DNA of 64,000 nucleotides from Macrosoma leucophasiata (taxonomy: Eukaryota > Arthropoda > Insecta > Lepidoptera > Hedylidae). The stretch spans positions 15,054,501 to 15,118,500 of the forward strand of contig JAWQUS010000027.1 in NCBI GenBank assembly GCA_036365455.1. Direction: 5' to 3'. Position numbers and translations under genes: made by a program. Of the stretch, positions 47,085 through 58,113 are shown piece after piece (the first letter of the stretch is position 1; the number at the start of each line of letters is the position of its first letter). Under the pieces are notes generated by a model that saw nothing but the letters and a program-made list of their open reading frames with translations, did no database searches and was not told the origin of the DNA.

Positions 47085-47860
47085 TATAATACACTAAATA
47101 ATTCAATAAATAATAATAATATAGAATAATATTCATGGTAGCTCAAATTACGCTGGTCATGATTTGTTCTTTGACGTATTAAAAAATTTGATATCTCTTT
47201 TCTTTGTATGCACGTAATTCGCTATTTCGTTTTTTCATAGACGTCATGAGCATTGTCAATAATTGACATTACAGACGGATGGAACTCTAGGGAGGCTCTT
47301 CAAGTCTTATCGATATAGTCGATATAATTAGGGAAAGTGGGGTAAATTGATGGAGCAAGGACTATGGGATAATTTCCATATATAAAATTCTCGTGTCACA
47401 ATGTTAGTTAAAATATTTCTCTGAAACGGCTTTACCGATTCTCATGAAATTTTGTGTGCCTATTGGGTAGGTCTGAGAATGGGCCAACATCAATTTTTCA
47501 TACCTGTACGAGCCAATATTGCTCATACAGCATTTTTAATGTCAATTACCTAATTAAGCCAGTCGTAGCTTGATAACATTACATAACGTACGCGAGTCAT
47601 TGTATTTTACAACAAAAAGTGCGACTCAATAAATATTCTACTATAACCTTTTAACGTTGGTTTACTTGGTGTGAACTCCTAACAACTTTAACCTCCTACC
47701 GAGGGTACTGTTTATGGAAGAAACCCCAACAATATCCCTAAGTAATAAGGGTGATTCTAGGCAAATATTTTTTTTCGATTTCTTGGACATACTTATTCGG
47801 GGCAGCTAGAATTTATTAGGTTTTTTTTCAGTTTTAATAAGGGTTCTTAGGGTTCCGTAG
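47085..47860. other. Non-coding stretch
   Basis: No gene supported. It contains phrases common in decayed Helitron- or LINE-like tails (GAAACGGCTTTACCGATTC near 47424). Confidence 0.45.
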
Positions 47861-47861
47861 T

Positions 47862-47965
47862 AAACAAGAAACCCTTATAGTTTCACCATGTCCGTCTGTC
47901 TGTCTGTCCGTCCTCGGTTGAGAAACTATTGGCATTAGAGATTTGAAATTTGGCACAAGTATAGG
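47862..47965 (+). repeat. Dispersed GGGTTCCGTA repeat
   Basis: TTAGGGTTCCGTAGT, ACCCTTATAG, then GTCCGTCTGTCTGTCTGTCC. Related sequence is at 58801-58930 and about 1993-2140. Confidence 0.5.
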
Positions 47966-48559
47966 TATACCTTAATCGCGAAGAAAATGAAAAATTTTAT
48001 TAATATGATTTTAATTTACTATGACCTATCTGTTTTTATTTTATATTATTCGCTGTATGTATTTTTAATGACTTCACTTATGTAGGTATCTAAAAAAAAT
48101 GTAGATACTTATCCAAAATAAAAACATTTTCTTTATTTTTTTCTCGTATTATATTATTACGAAAATCTGTTAACAATATAGTCCCATTTCCTCAGCAGTT
48201 CATAAGTCTTTGCCATATTTCGATATAAACGAAGTTTGTTAGTCATCCCTATGATTTTGAAATATTATGATTTTTATAATTAGAACGCAACGTCCCACTT
48301 CGTCTGCCTTCAGGCAGTTGACAGAACGAATTGTATGCAATAAATTGAACATTCTCAGTCTATAGGAAGGCTGATTGGTCTGTGAGCGTAATCAACTACT
48401 TTTGTAATCTGATTAAAGATCCGGTTACAAGTAATCATGATTACAATAATTTGATTGCAAGTAATCATGATTACCTACTTATAATCAGATTAAAGTAATC
48501 TACGACGCACAAAACTGTTGTGGGCATCTTCGGGGAATGTTTTCCCCATCGGTGAACGT

Positions 48560-48975
48560 CTTTGGGCTGCAATGACGATGAGGATTATTATGATGATGAT
48601 TGTGTTGGTGAGGTAATGGTTGTGGTGGTGATGGTGGTGACAGTGGTGATGATGATGAAAGTAATTATGATGATGATGATGGTGTTAGTGATGATAATGT
48701 GGGGGTAATTGATGACGATGGATGAGATGATCATCTTTGTTTGTGGTGATCATTATCTTCGCAATAGTCATCATCATCACTACCGTCACCATCACCGCCA
48801 CCATCATTATCACTACCATCGTCATCATCATCGACAATACCACCACTATCATCATCATCAACACCATCATCACCATTTTCATCATCATTATCACTTTATC
48901 AACATCATCACATTTATCACTACCATCATCACCACCACTATCAGCACCACCACCACCATCATCATCATAATCCTC
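48560..48975. repeat. Inverted GAT / ATC trinucleotide microsatellite
   Basis: 48560-48730 is rich in GAT/GGT units; 48760-48975 is rich in ATC/ACC, the complement. The two halves form a long imperfect palindrome centred near 48745. Poly-Met and poly-His/Ile open frames on both strands come from the repeat. Confidence 0.85.
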
Positions 48976-49680
48976 ATTATGACTTCAGTCGAATGATGTC
49001 CACCGTTGGAGAAAGCAATGAAGTTTAAAACATATAAAATACGTCTGTAAGGTATTGCCTAAGTATTTATGTTCATGACTAGGTACCCAGCAAGGAGGTG
49101 TAAACGGGTAAGTAAATATAAGTGACTGCACCGATCTGTTACCAATAAACCTCAAACACCTATTTTATATGTTTAAGACTTTTGGTTTCAAATACATTTG
49201 GTTGGTTAACAAATACAAAAAAAAACTTACATAAAATGGATACAAACGATGTTTCATTTGGTGAACAGAAAGATGAAGGTCGACCTATATTCGTCTCCCC
49301 TACTAGAATGACGTGTCATTGTTCATAAAATTTATTAATAATAATTGACAATCATATTCAAAAAACTTGTCTGGTCAAAGTCTCACATCTTAGATCAGCA
49401 TGACGAACATTAAATATCCCCTTCAATAATCTCTGAGAGATTATTGGATCAACCCAGAACTTTCTTTTTCACTACTGTTCCTCAAAAGCCAATGACAAAC
49501 CTTCCTCTGTAAGTCCACTTTCCTCCTTATACTCATGAGATTCTCTCGGCTCTCTGTCTATGACGTGCTGCTCCACCCGACAAAAAAAACGGACGTGGGC
49601 GTTGAGTCGGTCACAAAATTGGACCGATTATCTGTCCTACAAAAAGTAGGACGAGGGCGGGAGCCCTTAACAAAACATTT
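48976..49680. other. Non-coding stretch
   Basis: No gene supported. The frame at 49535-49735 has no domain and runs into a tandem repeat. Confidence 0.45.
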
Positions 49681-49682
49681 AC

Positions 49683-49778
49683 GAGTGACTACCATGGCAT
49701 CTGCTACAGAAAAATTGGTTAGGTTAGGTGAGTGACTACCATTGTGTTTCTAACAGAAAAATTGGTTAGGTTAGGTTA
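49683..49778. repeat. 47-bp tandem duplication with TTAGG
   Basis: GAGTGACTACCAT..CAGAAAAATTGGTTAGGTTAGGT occurs twice, starting at 49683 and 49730. The TTAGGTTAGG core matches the insect telomere motif. Confidence 0.75.
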
Positions 49779-50056
49779 TATATGTAAAAACCGCGTGAGC
49801 CGAGCGAGCAAAGCGAGCGTGCTGCGGCATCGGCCGGCGAAGCATCAGAGCCGAACTTTTGTTTAATAAATACTAGTTTCTACAAAAAAAAAATCATATA
49901 AAATTTATTACTGGAATTATTATATTAAAATATTTAATTAATCTGGTTACTGGTAGAATAGACTCAGCTTTTCTAATAATAAATAATTACCAGAATAACG
50001 ATTATATATAACTACATATACAACCTAACCTAACCTAACCTAACCAATTTTTTTGT
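49757..50056. repeat. TTAGG-ended inverted repeat upstream of Mlx
   Basis: AAAAATTGGTTAGGTTAGG at 49757 is matched in inverse by (CCTAA)4CC at 50025-50046 followed by AATTTTTTT; TATATGTA also pairs. The enclosed about 300 bp starts GC-rich (49795-49860, AGCGAGCAAAGCGAGC) and becomes AT-rich. It could be a MITE or two interstitial telomere-like tracts in inverse. Confidence 0.6.
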
Positions 50057-50314
50057 ACCCAATGCGGAGAATTCGACTTAGGTTTTTGGGGAATATCAAG
50101 TGATAGCATTGGCCACCGTTAATATTTATTTAACCTGTGCTTGTCATGTCATGTCAATTTGGTTTTTAGCCTGTGATGTCAATTCATTAATGTCATTGTC
50201 AGTTGTCAGTTTAGGAGGAAAATAAAAATGTCAATGTTTATTTTCTAACCACAAAATATTTACCATTTAATTTTGTACATTATTTGTTTAATTTAGATCA
50301 ATTGTGACTGTGAT

Positions 50315-52209
50315 ATGTATCCTCGATGTGGAAGCAGTGGATCAATACAAAATATACATCAAACTCCATCGTCTTCGAATCACAACTCAGGTGCGTTTCG
50401 AAGCTCACATATCAGTAAACATACAGTTTTATTATGAACATTCTTTGATGAGCACGTAATAATAATTATATTTAGATCGAAAACAATTAAGATGTCTGTA
50501 TTAATAAAACCTATGTCTGGTTTAGCCTTTGTTTACCCAAAAAATCATGGAAAGATGATTTTTTTTTCATGTAATGAATAAATTGCATTGAGTCGTCAAA
50601 ATATGTTTGTCAATGAATTACTCTAATTTGATGTTGTTTCCATATACTAGAAGACGAAGATGACAGTGGAGACAACAAAGCATCTGCGTTGAGCTTCAAA
50701 GAAAGAAGACGGGAAGCTCATACTCAGGTATATATTTGTTGGTAAATATTACAAAACTATTCATCTCTTCTGTACTGTATATTCATATACCTATCTTTCT
50801 CTTTCAAATTCTCTTTTCCCTGAAATAAAATCTGTTCACCTCACTTTTTTTTACTTGGCAGCCAACTCCTTCTTAGTAACTGCTGTCTACACAGAATCTC
50901 TTTAATTCGGCAGTTACTTGTGGAATTCCTTGTTATTCAAACATTGACCCAATGTTATTTCACTTCCATCTCCATATATCGTCCTTCACCATCCTTCTTA
51001 CCATTACTTAGCTTGAGTTTATTATGTATGAATATTGTACGGTCCTGTAATTTCCGGCACAGAGGCATAACACCTTAGGCCTCAGGAGTGGTAACACATC
51101 TGCATTTTGACCTTGGTCTTTGTGTGAGTGTCTATAGGCTGCAGTCATCACTTAACATCAATGTGAAGCATGCTTGTTTACCACTTCCATTACATAAAAA
51201 AAACTATTTCTTTTTCTATATATTTAATGACATATTTATTTTTTCTTAGGCTGAACAAAAAAGAAGAGATGCCATTAAAAAAGGTTATGATTCTCTCCAA
51301 GAATTAGTACCTACTTGTCAGCAGACAGATGCCTCCGGATATAAGCCAAGTAAAGCTGCTGTAAGTGTAAATTATTTAAAACTGCAATCAGGGTTCAAAG
51401 TGTCAATTATCATTTATAATTTCAAACTTTGATTGTTATTTTTTTTGTATATAAAAAAAACAGCCTTCTTACATTACATTGTTGCCCGATTTCAGGTTCT
51501 TCAAAAATCTATTGATTACATACAATATTTATTACAACAAAGACGTAGACAGGAAGATGAGAGGAATGCTTTACGAAAGGATGTTATAGCCTTACGCATT
51601 ATGCAAGCAAATTATGAACAAATTGTCAAAGCCCAGCACTCTGTGCCAGGGCACAATGAGCAGAGACTTACTGACCAAGATAAGTTTCAAGTTGTAAGTA
51701 TTTTAATACCCATTAGACATGAATCTGCTACCATACAGAATTGCCTTCAAATAAAAATAGCTTAATATTCATTAAATATATTATTATTCAATTCACTAAA
51801 TAGAACTCCTATTTAGTTAGTGAATGTTTCTTAAATGAAAATATCTATTTAGGTAATATAGTTAAAATTTTAAATATATTCAGCAATAGACAAATAAAAA
51901 TAATTTGCTTTGTTTAAAATATTTTGCCTACTATGGGACACTGATAGTGATAAGGAATATAATAGGCATTCATTACACCATTCTGGTATCTTGATAAATA
52001 AAATTAACCACTTTGTTTATAAACATTTTATTGATTTTCAGTTTCAGGGTATAATGGATAAGTTATTTGAATCATTTGAAGCAGTCCCGACTAACAATTT
52101 TGCGGAGTTCTCGGCCGGAGTATTTAATTGGCTTGAAGAGTACTGTAAGCCACAGTCCCTGCGTACTATGGTCCACGGAGTTTTGCGGGAACAAAATTAT
52201 ACACCCTAG
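50315..52209 (+). CDS. Mlx: Max-like protein X (Mlx / bigmax)
   Basis: A bHLH-leucine-zipper transcription factor that dimerises with Mondo/ChREBP at carbohydrate-response E-boxes. Five coding exons: 50315-50390, 50651-50727, 51250-51360, 51496-51693, 52042-52209; all introns are GT/AG and phases agree, giving 209 aa. The basic region spans about residues 42-58 and has the E-box-contact residues His49, Glu53 and Arg57 (HTQAEQKRR). Helix 1 follows (DAIKKGYDSLQELVPTCQQ), a loop, helix 2 (KSIDYIQYLLQQ), the zipper (DERNALRKDVIAL), and a C-terminal dimerisation/cytoplasmic-localisation domain (FQGIMDKLFESF, FNWLEEYCKPQSLR). These match vertebrate MLX along the whole length. The ATG is the first that gives this frame. 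A tiny upstream ORF (ATGTCAATG, at about 50228) may lie in the 5' UTR. Intron 2 carries a SINE-A copy. Confidence 0.96.
51037..51201 (+). repeat. SINE-A 3' part in Mlx intron 2
   Basis: A 5'-truncated, well-kept copy: GTACGGTCCTGTAATTTCC to GCTTGTTTACCACTTCC and an A-run. It ends about 50 bp before exon 3. Confidence 0.85.
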
Positions 52210-52510
52210 CCCTAAAGTACATCACAACTATTACATATTATAATAGAAGAGTTTATTTTAAGATGTGAATTTATGATTGTTATTAATATTTTAATCATTG
52301 TTATTATTGTGATTGGAAAATCAAAGGGACCTAGATTAAGAAAACTTGTTGGGACATTGTACTTTTGTATATAAAATGAATTCCTGCTTTTTAATGTTCT
52401 TAAACGTCATTGAGTTGTGAAGAATTAATAATATGTTATTTTCACAGATAATATGATTCAGGTATTTCATAAATCGAACCAAGATACTATTTTTCAATAA
52501 GAATAATGTA

Positions 52511-52516
52511 AATAAA
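52511..52516 (+). terminator. Probable Mlx poly(A) signal
   Basis: AATAAA about 300 bp after the stop, followed by a GT-rich stretch (TTGTGTTGT). Confidence 0.6.
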
Positions 52517-52632
52517 TGTACATTTTTATTGTGTTGTATCTTTTTTAATCACACATCGAAACAGATACCTACATACAAACCTTAGAACAAACATTTTGAT
52601 AGTACCAGTTCCTTACAAAATATTTAGAGCAA

Positions 52633-52686
52633 AATTTCGTCCGTCTAACAATCACATTATAATGTGATTGTTAGACGGACGAAATT
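52633..52686. repeat. 54-bp perfect palindrome
   Basis: 27-bp arms with no mismatch and no spacer, beginning AATTTCGTCCGTC. About 120 bp past the likely 3' end of Mlx. Confidence 0.95.
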
Positions 52687-52689
52687 ATA

Positions 52690-52739
52690 TTATAATAAAT
52701 ACCCTTTTCGTTTATAAACGAAAAGGGTATTTATTATAA
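52690..52739. repeat. 50-bp perfect palindrome
   Basis: 25-bp arms with no mismatch and no spacer, beginning TTATAATAAATACCC; 3 bp from the previous palindrome and unrelated to it in sequence. Confidence 0.95.
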
Positions 52740-53943
52740 ACGTTACATATACCTACTGGTTATACCACAGTATAAGAAGTGTTTAAAACGTTCTTAGAGT
52801 GTGTTATATCTACTTAGGTACTAATATATTTACTTATCCATTGGAGCCAGTTCATCTCTGTATTTTACTTATTTTATTTTTGAAGAAATGTGTTCATGAG
52901 CGAAAATCTATGTAATACTGTTTTTAACAGTATGGTTGGCTGCCTTACCCAAGCGCCAAGTGAGCATTCTTATGAGTTGCATAATGCGAAGTAATTTGAT
53001 CAAAAAACTATATGTTCCATCTGGCCACTGCACTAAGGAGTATTTAGCCCTAAAACCTGGCCATAAGTCGAAAATGCAAAATATGCTTAAGCGACATACA
53101 GCTATCCTTTTTACATTCGTATACAATTTTAATTAAAAGTGTTTTTGTTTACTTTCCGGTTCCCTCCGATCAACCAAATAATATTTTAAAAATAGTTTGA
53201 GATCTCTTAAAGAGAATGGTAAAAGAAATAGTTCCACTTTTTCCACCATTTTGTTTATTAGCCCTTAGAACAAAGTCCTATATTTTTTGGGTATTTTTCG
53301 ATGTATAAGAAATAAAACATTTTTGTTTTAGATTCGCCTGAAATGTTCAAAATTATGACTAAAATGCAGTTGTACGACACAATGCAAGAATGTCCAGATA
53401 AGAAAATTGACCAAAAGTTATTGTTTTTGGAGAAAAAAATAATAACGATAACAAAGTGATAATTGCCAAATAAAGCAACTATTAAGTTATTTTATGAGCG
53501 ATTTGAAGACAAAATGGGTTACCGCTAACTACATACATGATTGTTTTCTAAAAAAATGAAAAGTGGCTTGATAAAACAATAAAATTTGCCATTTGGCCCA
53601 GCAATAAATCGGGTCGACCCACAAAAAAATTCGGGGAATCGAGTGATAGATAGAATCCAAGCGAAGAAAAACAAAACATTTAAATAGTGTACCTGCCGAT
53701 AAACTTACTTAAATTTAACTGGCTCATTTTAAAGAATGAAGAAATTAGGTACTACGTTACAGCAATCGAATGTAGAAAAATATATCTCATTGTATCAAAC
53801 TTAAACTACTCTCAGCTCATACAATTATAACAAGATCTTAAAATTAGATGGGATATCTTCAAGTAATAAGGTGAATAGGCAATAATGGAAAACTTACTTA
53901 AAAGTTAAATGTTAATCTTTGGTTTGTTTACTTTAATATTTTA
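52740..53943. other. Intergenic region between Mlx and membrane-protein exon
   Basis: Overlapping frames on opposite strands near 52908-53136 have no domain. Weakly protein-like sequence at 53340-53460 is broken. It may hold old transposon DNA. Confidence 0.45.
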
Positions 53944-54206
53944 TTAAACACGTTCACTTTCTGTGGGCTGAGATAGTAAAGTGATATCGCCCATGGGATA
54001 GCTCTCAGTTCTCGCACAAGCCATATTCTTCGCTCTTTCACGTGGAGTGCCACAACATAACCTCTTGAGAACGCACGCGTAGCACATGAGAAGAGAGAGC
54101 ATCAGCAATAGTCCAACTATTACTGTTACTACTAGAAGTATCCTGAGTTCTCCATTGGAGTCGAGACCTCCCGAGTTTCGGCCCATCTTCACTGATGATG
54201 ATCCAC
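53944..54206 (-). CDS. Last exon of a single-pass membrane protein
   Basis: The exon begins after an AG acceptor with a T-rich tract (TTTTATTTTTAG) at 54207 and ends at a TAA at 53944-53946. It encodes about 86 residues, entered in phase 2: a short Ser/Gly-rich stretch, then a hydrophobic segment of about 25 residues (ILLVVTVIVGLLLMLSLLMC), then CYACVLKRLCC, whose cysteines and basic residues suit a cytoplasmic palmitoylated boundary. A tail of about 33 residues follows and ends ESERV. The charge pattern suggests the tail is cytoplasmic (type I). The last residues E-R-V could form a class III PDZ ligand. Earlier exons were not found in the window. The family is not recognised. AATAAA overlaps the stop codon (53940-53945). 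Confidence 0.7.
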
Positions 54207-54506
54207 CTAAAAATAAAATATGAATGTCCTTATTGTTGCATATTGATTTAGAATTTATATTTGGGAATGTTTATGTTAACATTTTTGGAGTAGGTAGGTT
54301 TATTATGTTTCGTACTGTTCGTTATAGTCTCGCTAAAACTCGAGAACGGCGGGACCGATTTGGCTAATTTTGGTTTTGAATGATTTTCGGAAGTCCAGGG
54401 AAGGTTTAAAAGGTAAGAAAAGTATAAAGAATTGTTTTATATTATTTCGCACTAACACATGCTTGCGAAATATATTTATCTTAAAGAAAAATGGAAAGAA
54501 AATTTT

Positions 54507-54581
54507 GACTTCAGGCGATACTCGAACTTGCGGCCACTGGGAATCTAGTCCAGCCGCTCTTCCATCTGTGCTACCGAAGTC
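54507..54581 (-). repeat. tRNA-like sequence in a dispersed repeat
   Basis: 75 nt on the minus strand with ends GACTTC / GAAGTC, A-box-like GGTAGCACAGATGGAAGAG and B-box-like GCAAGTTCGAGTATC. The same family as 17412-17485; the preceding sequence (AAAGAAAAATGGAAAGAAAA) also resembles 17145-17166. A tRNA-derived SINE is likelier than a gene. Confidence 0.5.
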
Positions 54582-54891
54582 CTGCCCGATTTGTCAAATC
54601 TTTCCTTCACATTTATTGCATTGCCTTATGGTGGCAGCAGCGCCATCAATAAACGAATATTAGGGGAACAGAAAAGTGTTAGATATTATTGTTTCTTGTT
54701 ATCGTATCCACCGAAGCTTTATAAAAAAACATTTGCATTAATTATTATTGATAAATAAATAAATATTGTTATAGAAAGCAAGATCTGAGATCTGTGCCAG
54801 TGTTGTGATTTCCGACAATATCCAACACAGAAACAACATCTTAGGTATCTTCATTGATATCTTTACTTTAATTGTAGATGTAATATAATAA

Positions 54892-55040
54892 TCTATATAT
54901 ATAAAAATGTAACCCGTTTTCCTTGATCATGGCATCACGCGTGAATGGCTGGACCGATTTGTATAATATTGATTTCGAATGATTTTTGGAAGTCCAGGGA
55001 ATGTTTAAAAGTTAAAAAAATATGAAGAAATTGAAGGGAA
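54892..55040 (+). mobile_element. Helitron-like 5' end
   Basis: Starts A|TCTATATATATAAAAATG, then CCCGTTTTCCTTG, GGCTGGACCGATTTG and GGAAGTCCAGGGAATG. The last two phrases recur at 54350-54405. No CTAG end was found. Confidence 0.5.
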
Positions 55041-55378
55041 ATAGTAAAAACCACCATTTCATTTTCCCATACAAATAGTCCGTATCTGTGTGAACATAAA
55101 CATTTAACGAAAACAGACTACTGCTGCTTAGTTTTCCGCATCTGTTAATATAACAGTCGATAGAAACAAATTATGTACTATGAGTACGTGGCGTATTTAT
55201 GTATAAAGTAATATTTAGACACCTACTTGTGTGTTTTATTATTTATCTATGCAATTTAGTTTAAAATCTTGAAGACGCGCGCATTTGAAAATAGGTTTAA
55301 GAGTTTACAATTTTATCCAATAGAAGTGGTACCTAAATAGAATTATAGAATCAACAATGATTCTATACTATTATATAA

Positions 55379-55470
55379 TACTAGTTGACCCGGCAAACTT
55401 CGTATTGCCTCAGAATAATAATACGACATGTGTCAAAGGTTTGATAGATACCACAGATCAGTATGTTCAC
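55379..55470 (-). repeat. Helitron-like end fragment
   Basis: ACTAGTTGACCCGGCAAAC and TTCGTATTGCCTCA, as at 36131. Confidence 0.45.
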
Positions 55471-55611
55471 GATTTTTATAATCAGCAGGTGCTTTGTTAT
55501 AACTTTTTGATCATCTGTAAGTGGTTTTCACTTCATTTGTACACATGAGGTGAAAAAAATTGTTAAACTTACACATAGCCATGTCCAAACAGTAGCAATA
55601 AACGCGCGTGA

Positions 55612-55800
55612 TTTGTTGATGGTAGAGTCCCAGTGAGAGAGTTCTACGGCCATTGGCTTTGTGTTACCGAAACTAATAGTTGTTGCCTATGCAACAAATC
55701 TTTACCTAATCTATCTGCCGCTAAATGTAAATGTTAAGCGCTATCGTATTCCGGTCAGGAGTGTGGCGGCCGTACATTACAATTAGGTATGGGATCGCAC
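55612..55800 (+). repeat. SINE-A copy, decayed
   Basis: TTGATGGTAGAGTCCCAG, CTATCTGCCGCTAAATG and GCGGCCGTACATTAC; the 3' end is lost. Confidence 0.6.
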
Positions 55801-56294
55801 TACGGTTCCGTAATTCGCGGCACTTCTCTCGTAATATCTGATTTTGATATAGAAGTTTATGGGCTATACTCGACTATCGAGTACTGTATTCAATTACCAT
55901 TAATGTGAACTGTGAGCTAGTATGCCACTTTCATGAAATAAAAAAAAGATAGCGGTGTTCAAAGATAGGAAGTTGAAAATGAAAACTTAAGTGCCTAAGA
56001 TACCTAGATAGATAGTTATCTTCATGAATTCCAAACCTCTCAAATACAAATGTGTATAAAAACATACACATAGGAAATATATTATGACAAAAAAAATACT
56101 TAAATTGGAACTTGAATTTTTTTGGCAAATCAATTCACTTTCTGTGAACGGGCTGACGGTGATGACAATGATGACCCCAATGTATATTATTATCGAAAAT
56201 TCAATGCACGAGCATACGAACATGCATCTACATGCAAACTATTGCAGACAGACGTGTTGCTAGTTTTGAGATAAGAGTTATTTTATCTATAGAT

Positions 56295-56390
56295 ATGTAT
56301 GGACTAACGGAGTAGACAGAGAGTATGGAGCATCAGATATCCCGGTTTTGACACACCTCCCGTGCCTCAACTACATTCATCATTCTCTTC
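56295..56390 (-). repeat. SINE-E copy
   Basis: GGAGTAGACAGAGAGTATGG and GATATCCCGGTTTTGACAC, as at 44294-44400. Confidence 0.5.
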
Positions 56391-56529
56391 ATACTCAACA
56401 TATTTGATCGTGGTTGGTCAGTTACCTATTCCCTTGACAAAGCTTTCAATTATTGTTTTAATGGAATCAACATTACTTTTAAATGATGTATTTGTAAGGA
56501 CAAAACACTATATATAGGACAAACTAACG

Positions 56530-56595
56530 CAAAATATATGAACAGTTTTAGTAGATCCATAGATATGGACCTACTAAAACTGTTCATATATTTTG
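56530..56595. repeat. 66-bp near-perfect palindrome
   Basis: 33-bp arms starting CAAAATATATGAACAG. Only the central pair and one other pair (56555/56570) fail to match. Confidence 0.95.
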
Positions 56596-57214
56596 TTGCT
56601 TTGTTGAAACTATAAAAAATTCATACACACTCTGCCGAATTATACGAAACATAAAACCACGAAGGCATAATGTTTAACGACTTAGAATAATGAATTTCGT
56701 AAAAGGCTGTGTTGTTTTTGTACGGTTAAGAATAATTTTCAGCAATTTTCAATATGGCGATACATTTTGAATCAAAGTTAAACTTCGTCTATAGATGCTT
56801 TAGATTTTGGATTATAAACATAAATAAAACTAAATGTATGACATACCCGAAAACAAAACTTCTTTCTAGTGCAATCACTTTTTAACAATAAACCGATGTT
56901 TCGAAGATTAGGCTAACCAGATTAAGAAAAAGTCATAAAAAATGACTGCATTTCATGTGGTAGTTATTTTTTTAATAATAAATAAAGTATGTAGAATCAA
57001 ACACATTGAAATGAATTTGTCGACGGATGACGACATTATCGCCATGATTTTTGGTTTGCAAACTGTTAAATTATGGTTTTGTAGGAGTATTCCAAGCCTA
57101 ATATATTTATAGTAAAAAACTATTTCATACTGTTTTAGCTATTAACATAGTGATATTGTAATAGCTATTAGTATAATATAGTGTATACCTATTCCCAAGT
57201 CAGTACTTCCACTT

Positions 57215-57478
57215 TTGAAACAATTTTTTTCAGCTCAATTTGATATTAGCAAGTATATGAAAGTAGATTACGAATTTAAACCGAAAATACAAGCAAAAAC
57301 TGATAAACAAGAACCGATCGAATGTAACGTTTGTTCAATTAATTCCAATGCGGTTTCCATCAGCCAAACTATCGCAGTTTTACATGCTATTTATGAGAAT
57401 AGTAAATATTGGTTTGAACTCAATCGGCGCGCTCGAAATAACCAAACGTCTACTATGAAGCTATTCGTCAATTTATAG
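57215..57478 (+). CDS. Possible exon of unknown gene
   Basis: 87 codons to a TAG. A T-rich tract and CAG (TTTTTTTCAG) just before CTCAATTTG could be a splice acceptor near 57231. The composition is protein-like: charged, with KPKIQAKTDKQEPIECNVC and YWFELNRRARNNQ. No domain is recognised and no partner exon was found upstream. It could be a terminal exon, a transposon fragment or chance. Confidence 0.25.
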   Translation: MKQFFSAQFDISKYMKVDYEFKPKIQAKTDKQEPIECNVCSINSNAVSISQTIAVLHAIYENSKYWFELNRRARNNQTSTMKLFVNL

Positions 57479-57536
57479 TCCTGTCGGCGTCATTCAATAA
57501 TTTATTCGCATGCCGGAATAGTTTTTTCTTTAATGT

Positions 57537-58093
57537 GATGAAACGGCAAACAAGCATACAGTTTACATTGATGGTAAGTAAGTAATACTGTAAAAACGTA
57601 ACTTCACGCCTGTAATCCCCGAAGGGGTAGGCAGAGGTAAATGCATGCATTCAAGCATATATGCAAACACCCACGATTCGCCGGTTACGTTTTGGCCCAT
57701 GTAACAGGTGGCGAGCCTGTTGACATCTCCGGGCACATTACCAAACTTCGAGGTACTGGGAAATTTCCAGAAAATGGAAAAATCCCAATAGTACCAGAGG
57801 TAAAAAACTTTACACCATTATCCCCATTAACCCCAACCCGGGCATCGAACCCAGGACCTCAGCGTAGTAGTAGTGGCCTGCTACCACTAGGCTACCGAGG
57901 CAGTTATACTGTAGCCTATTATAAACATCTGCATGAAGCTGAAGATTTCAATGGATGTGCTGCCACTCTGTGCCAGAAATACATGATCACCTGATCGGAA
58001 CACTACAGTTCTGAACACAATTGGCAAGTAGATTAGGTAATACGTTGGTGCCTACGCCCAGAAGCTCCATCACTGAAGCTCTACCACCAGTAA
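57537..58093 (-). repeat. SINE-A copy split by a SINE-B insertion
   Basis: The tail part (57537-57584, CGGCAAACAAGC) and the rest (57914-58093, to GAAGCTCTACCACCAG) form one minus-strand SINE-A copy, interrupted at 57593-57905. Confidence 0.8.
57593..57905 (-). repeat. SINE-B copy nested in SINE-A, with TSD
   Basis: The minus-strand tRNA-like head TAGCCTAGTGGTAGCAGG and GGTCCTGGGTTCGATGCC. It is flanked by ATACTGTA at 57585-57592 and 57906-57913. Nearly the same layout as 21382-21691. The frame at 57641-57994 is a by-product. Confidence 0.88.
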
Positions 58094-58113
58094 CATGTTT
58101 TTATGTAAAACTA

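Noticed and set aside
48685..48996. Met-rich and His-rich proteins on both strands
   Set aside because: By-products of the GAT/ATC microsatellite.
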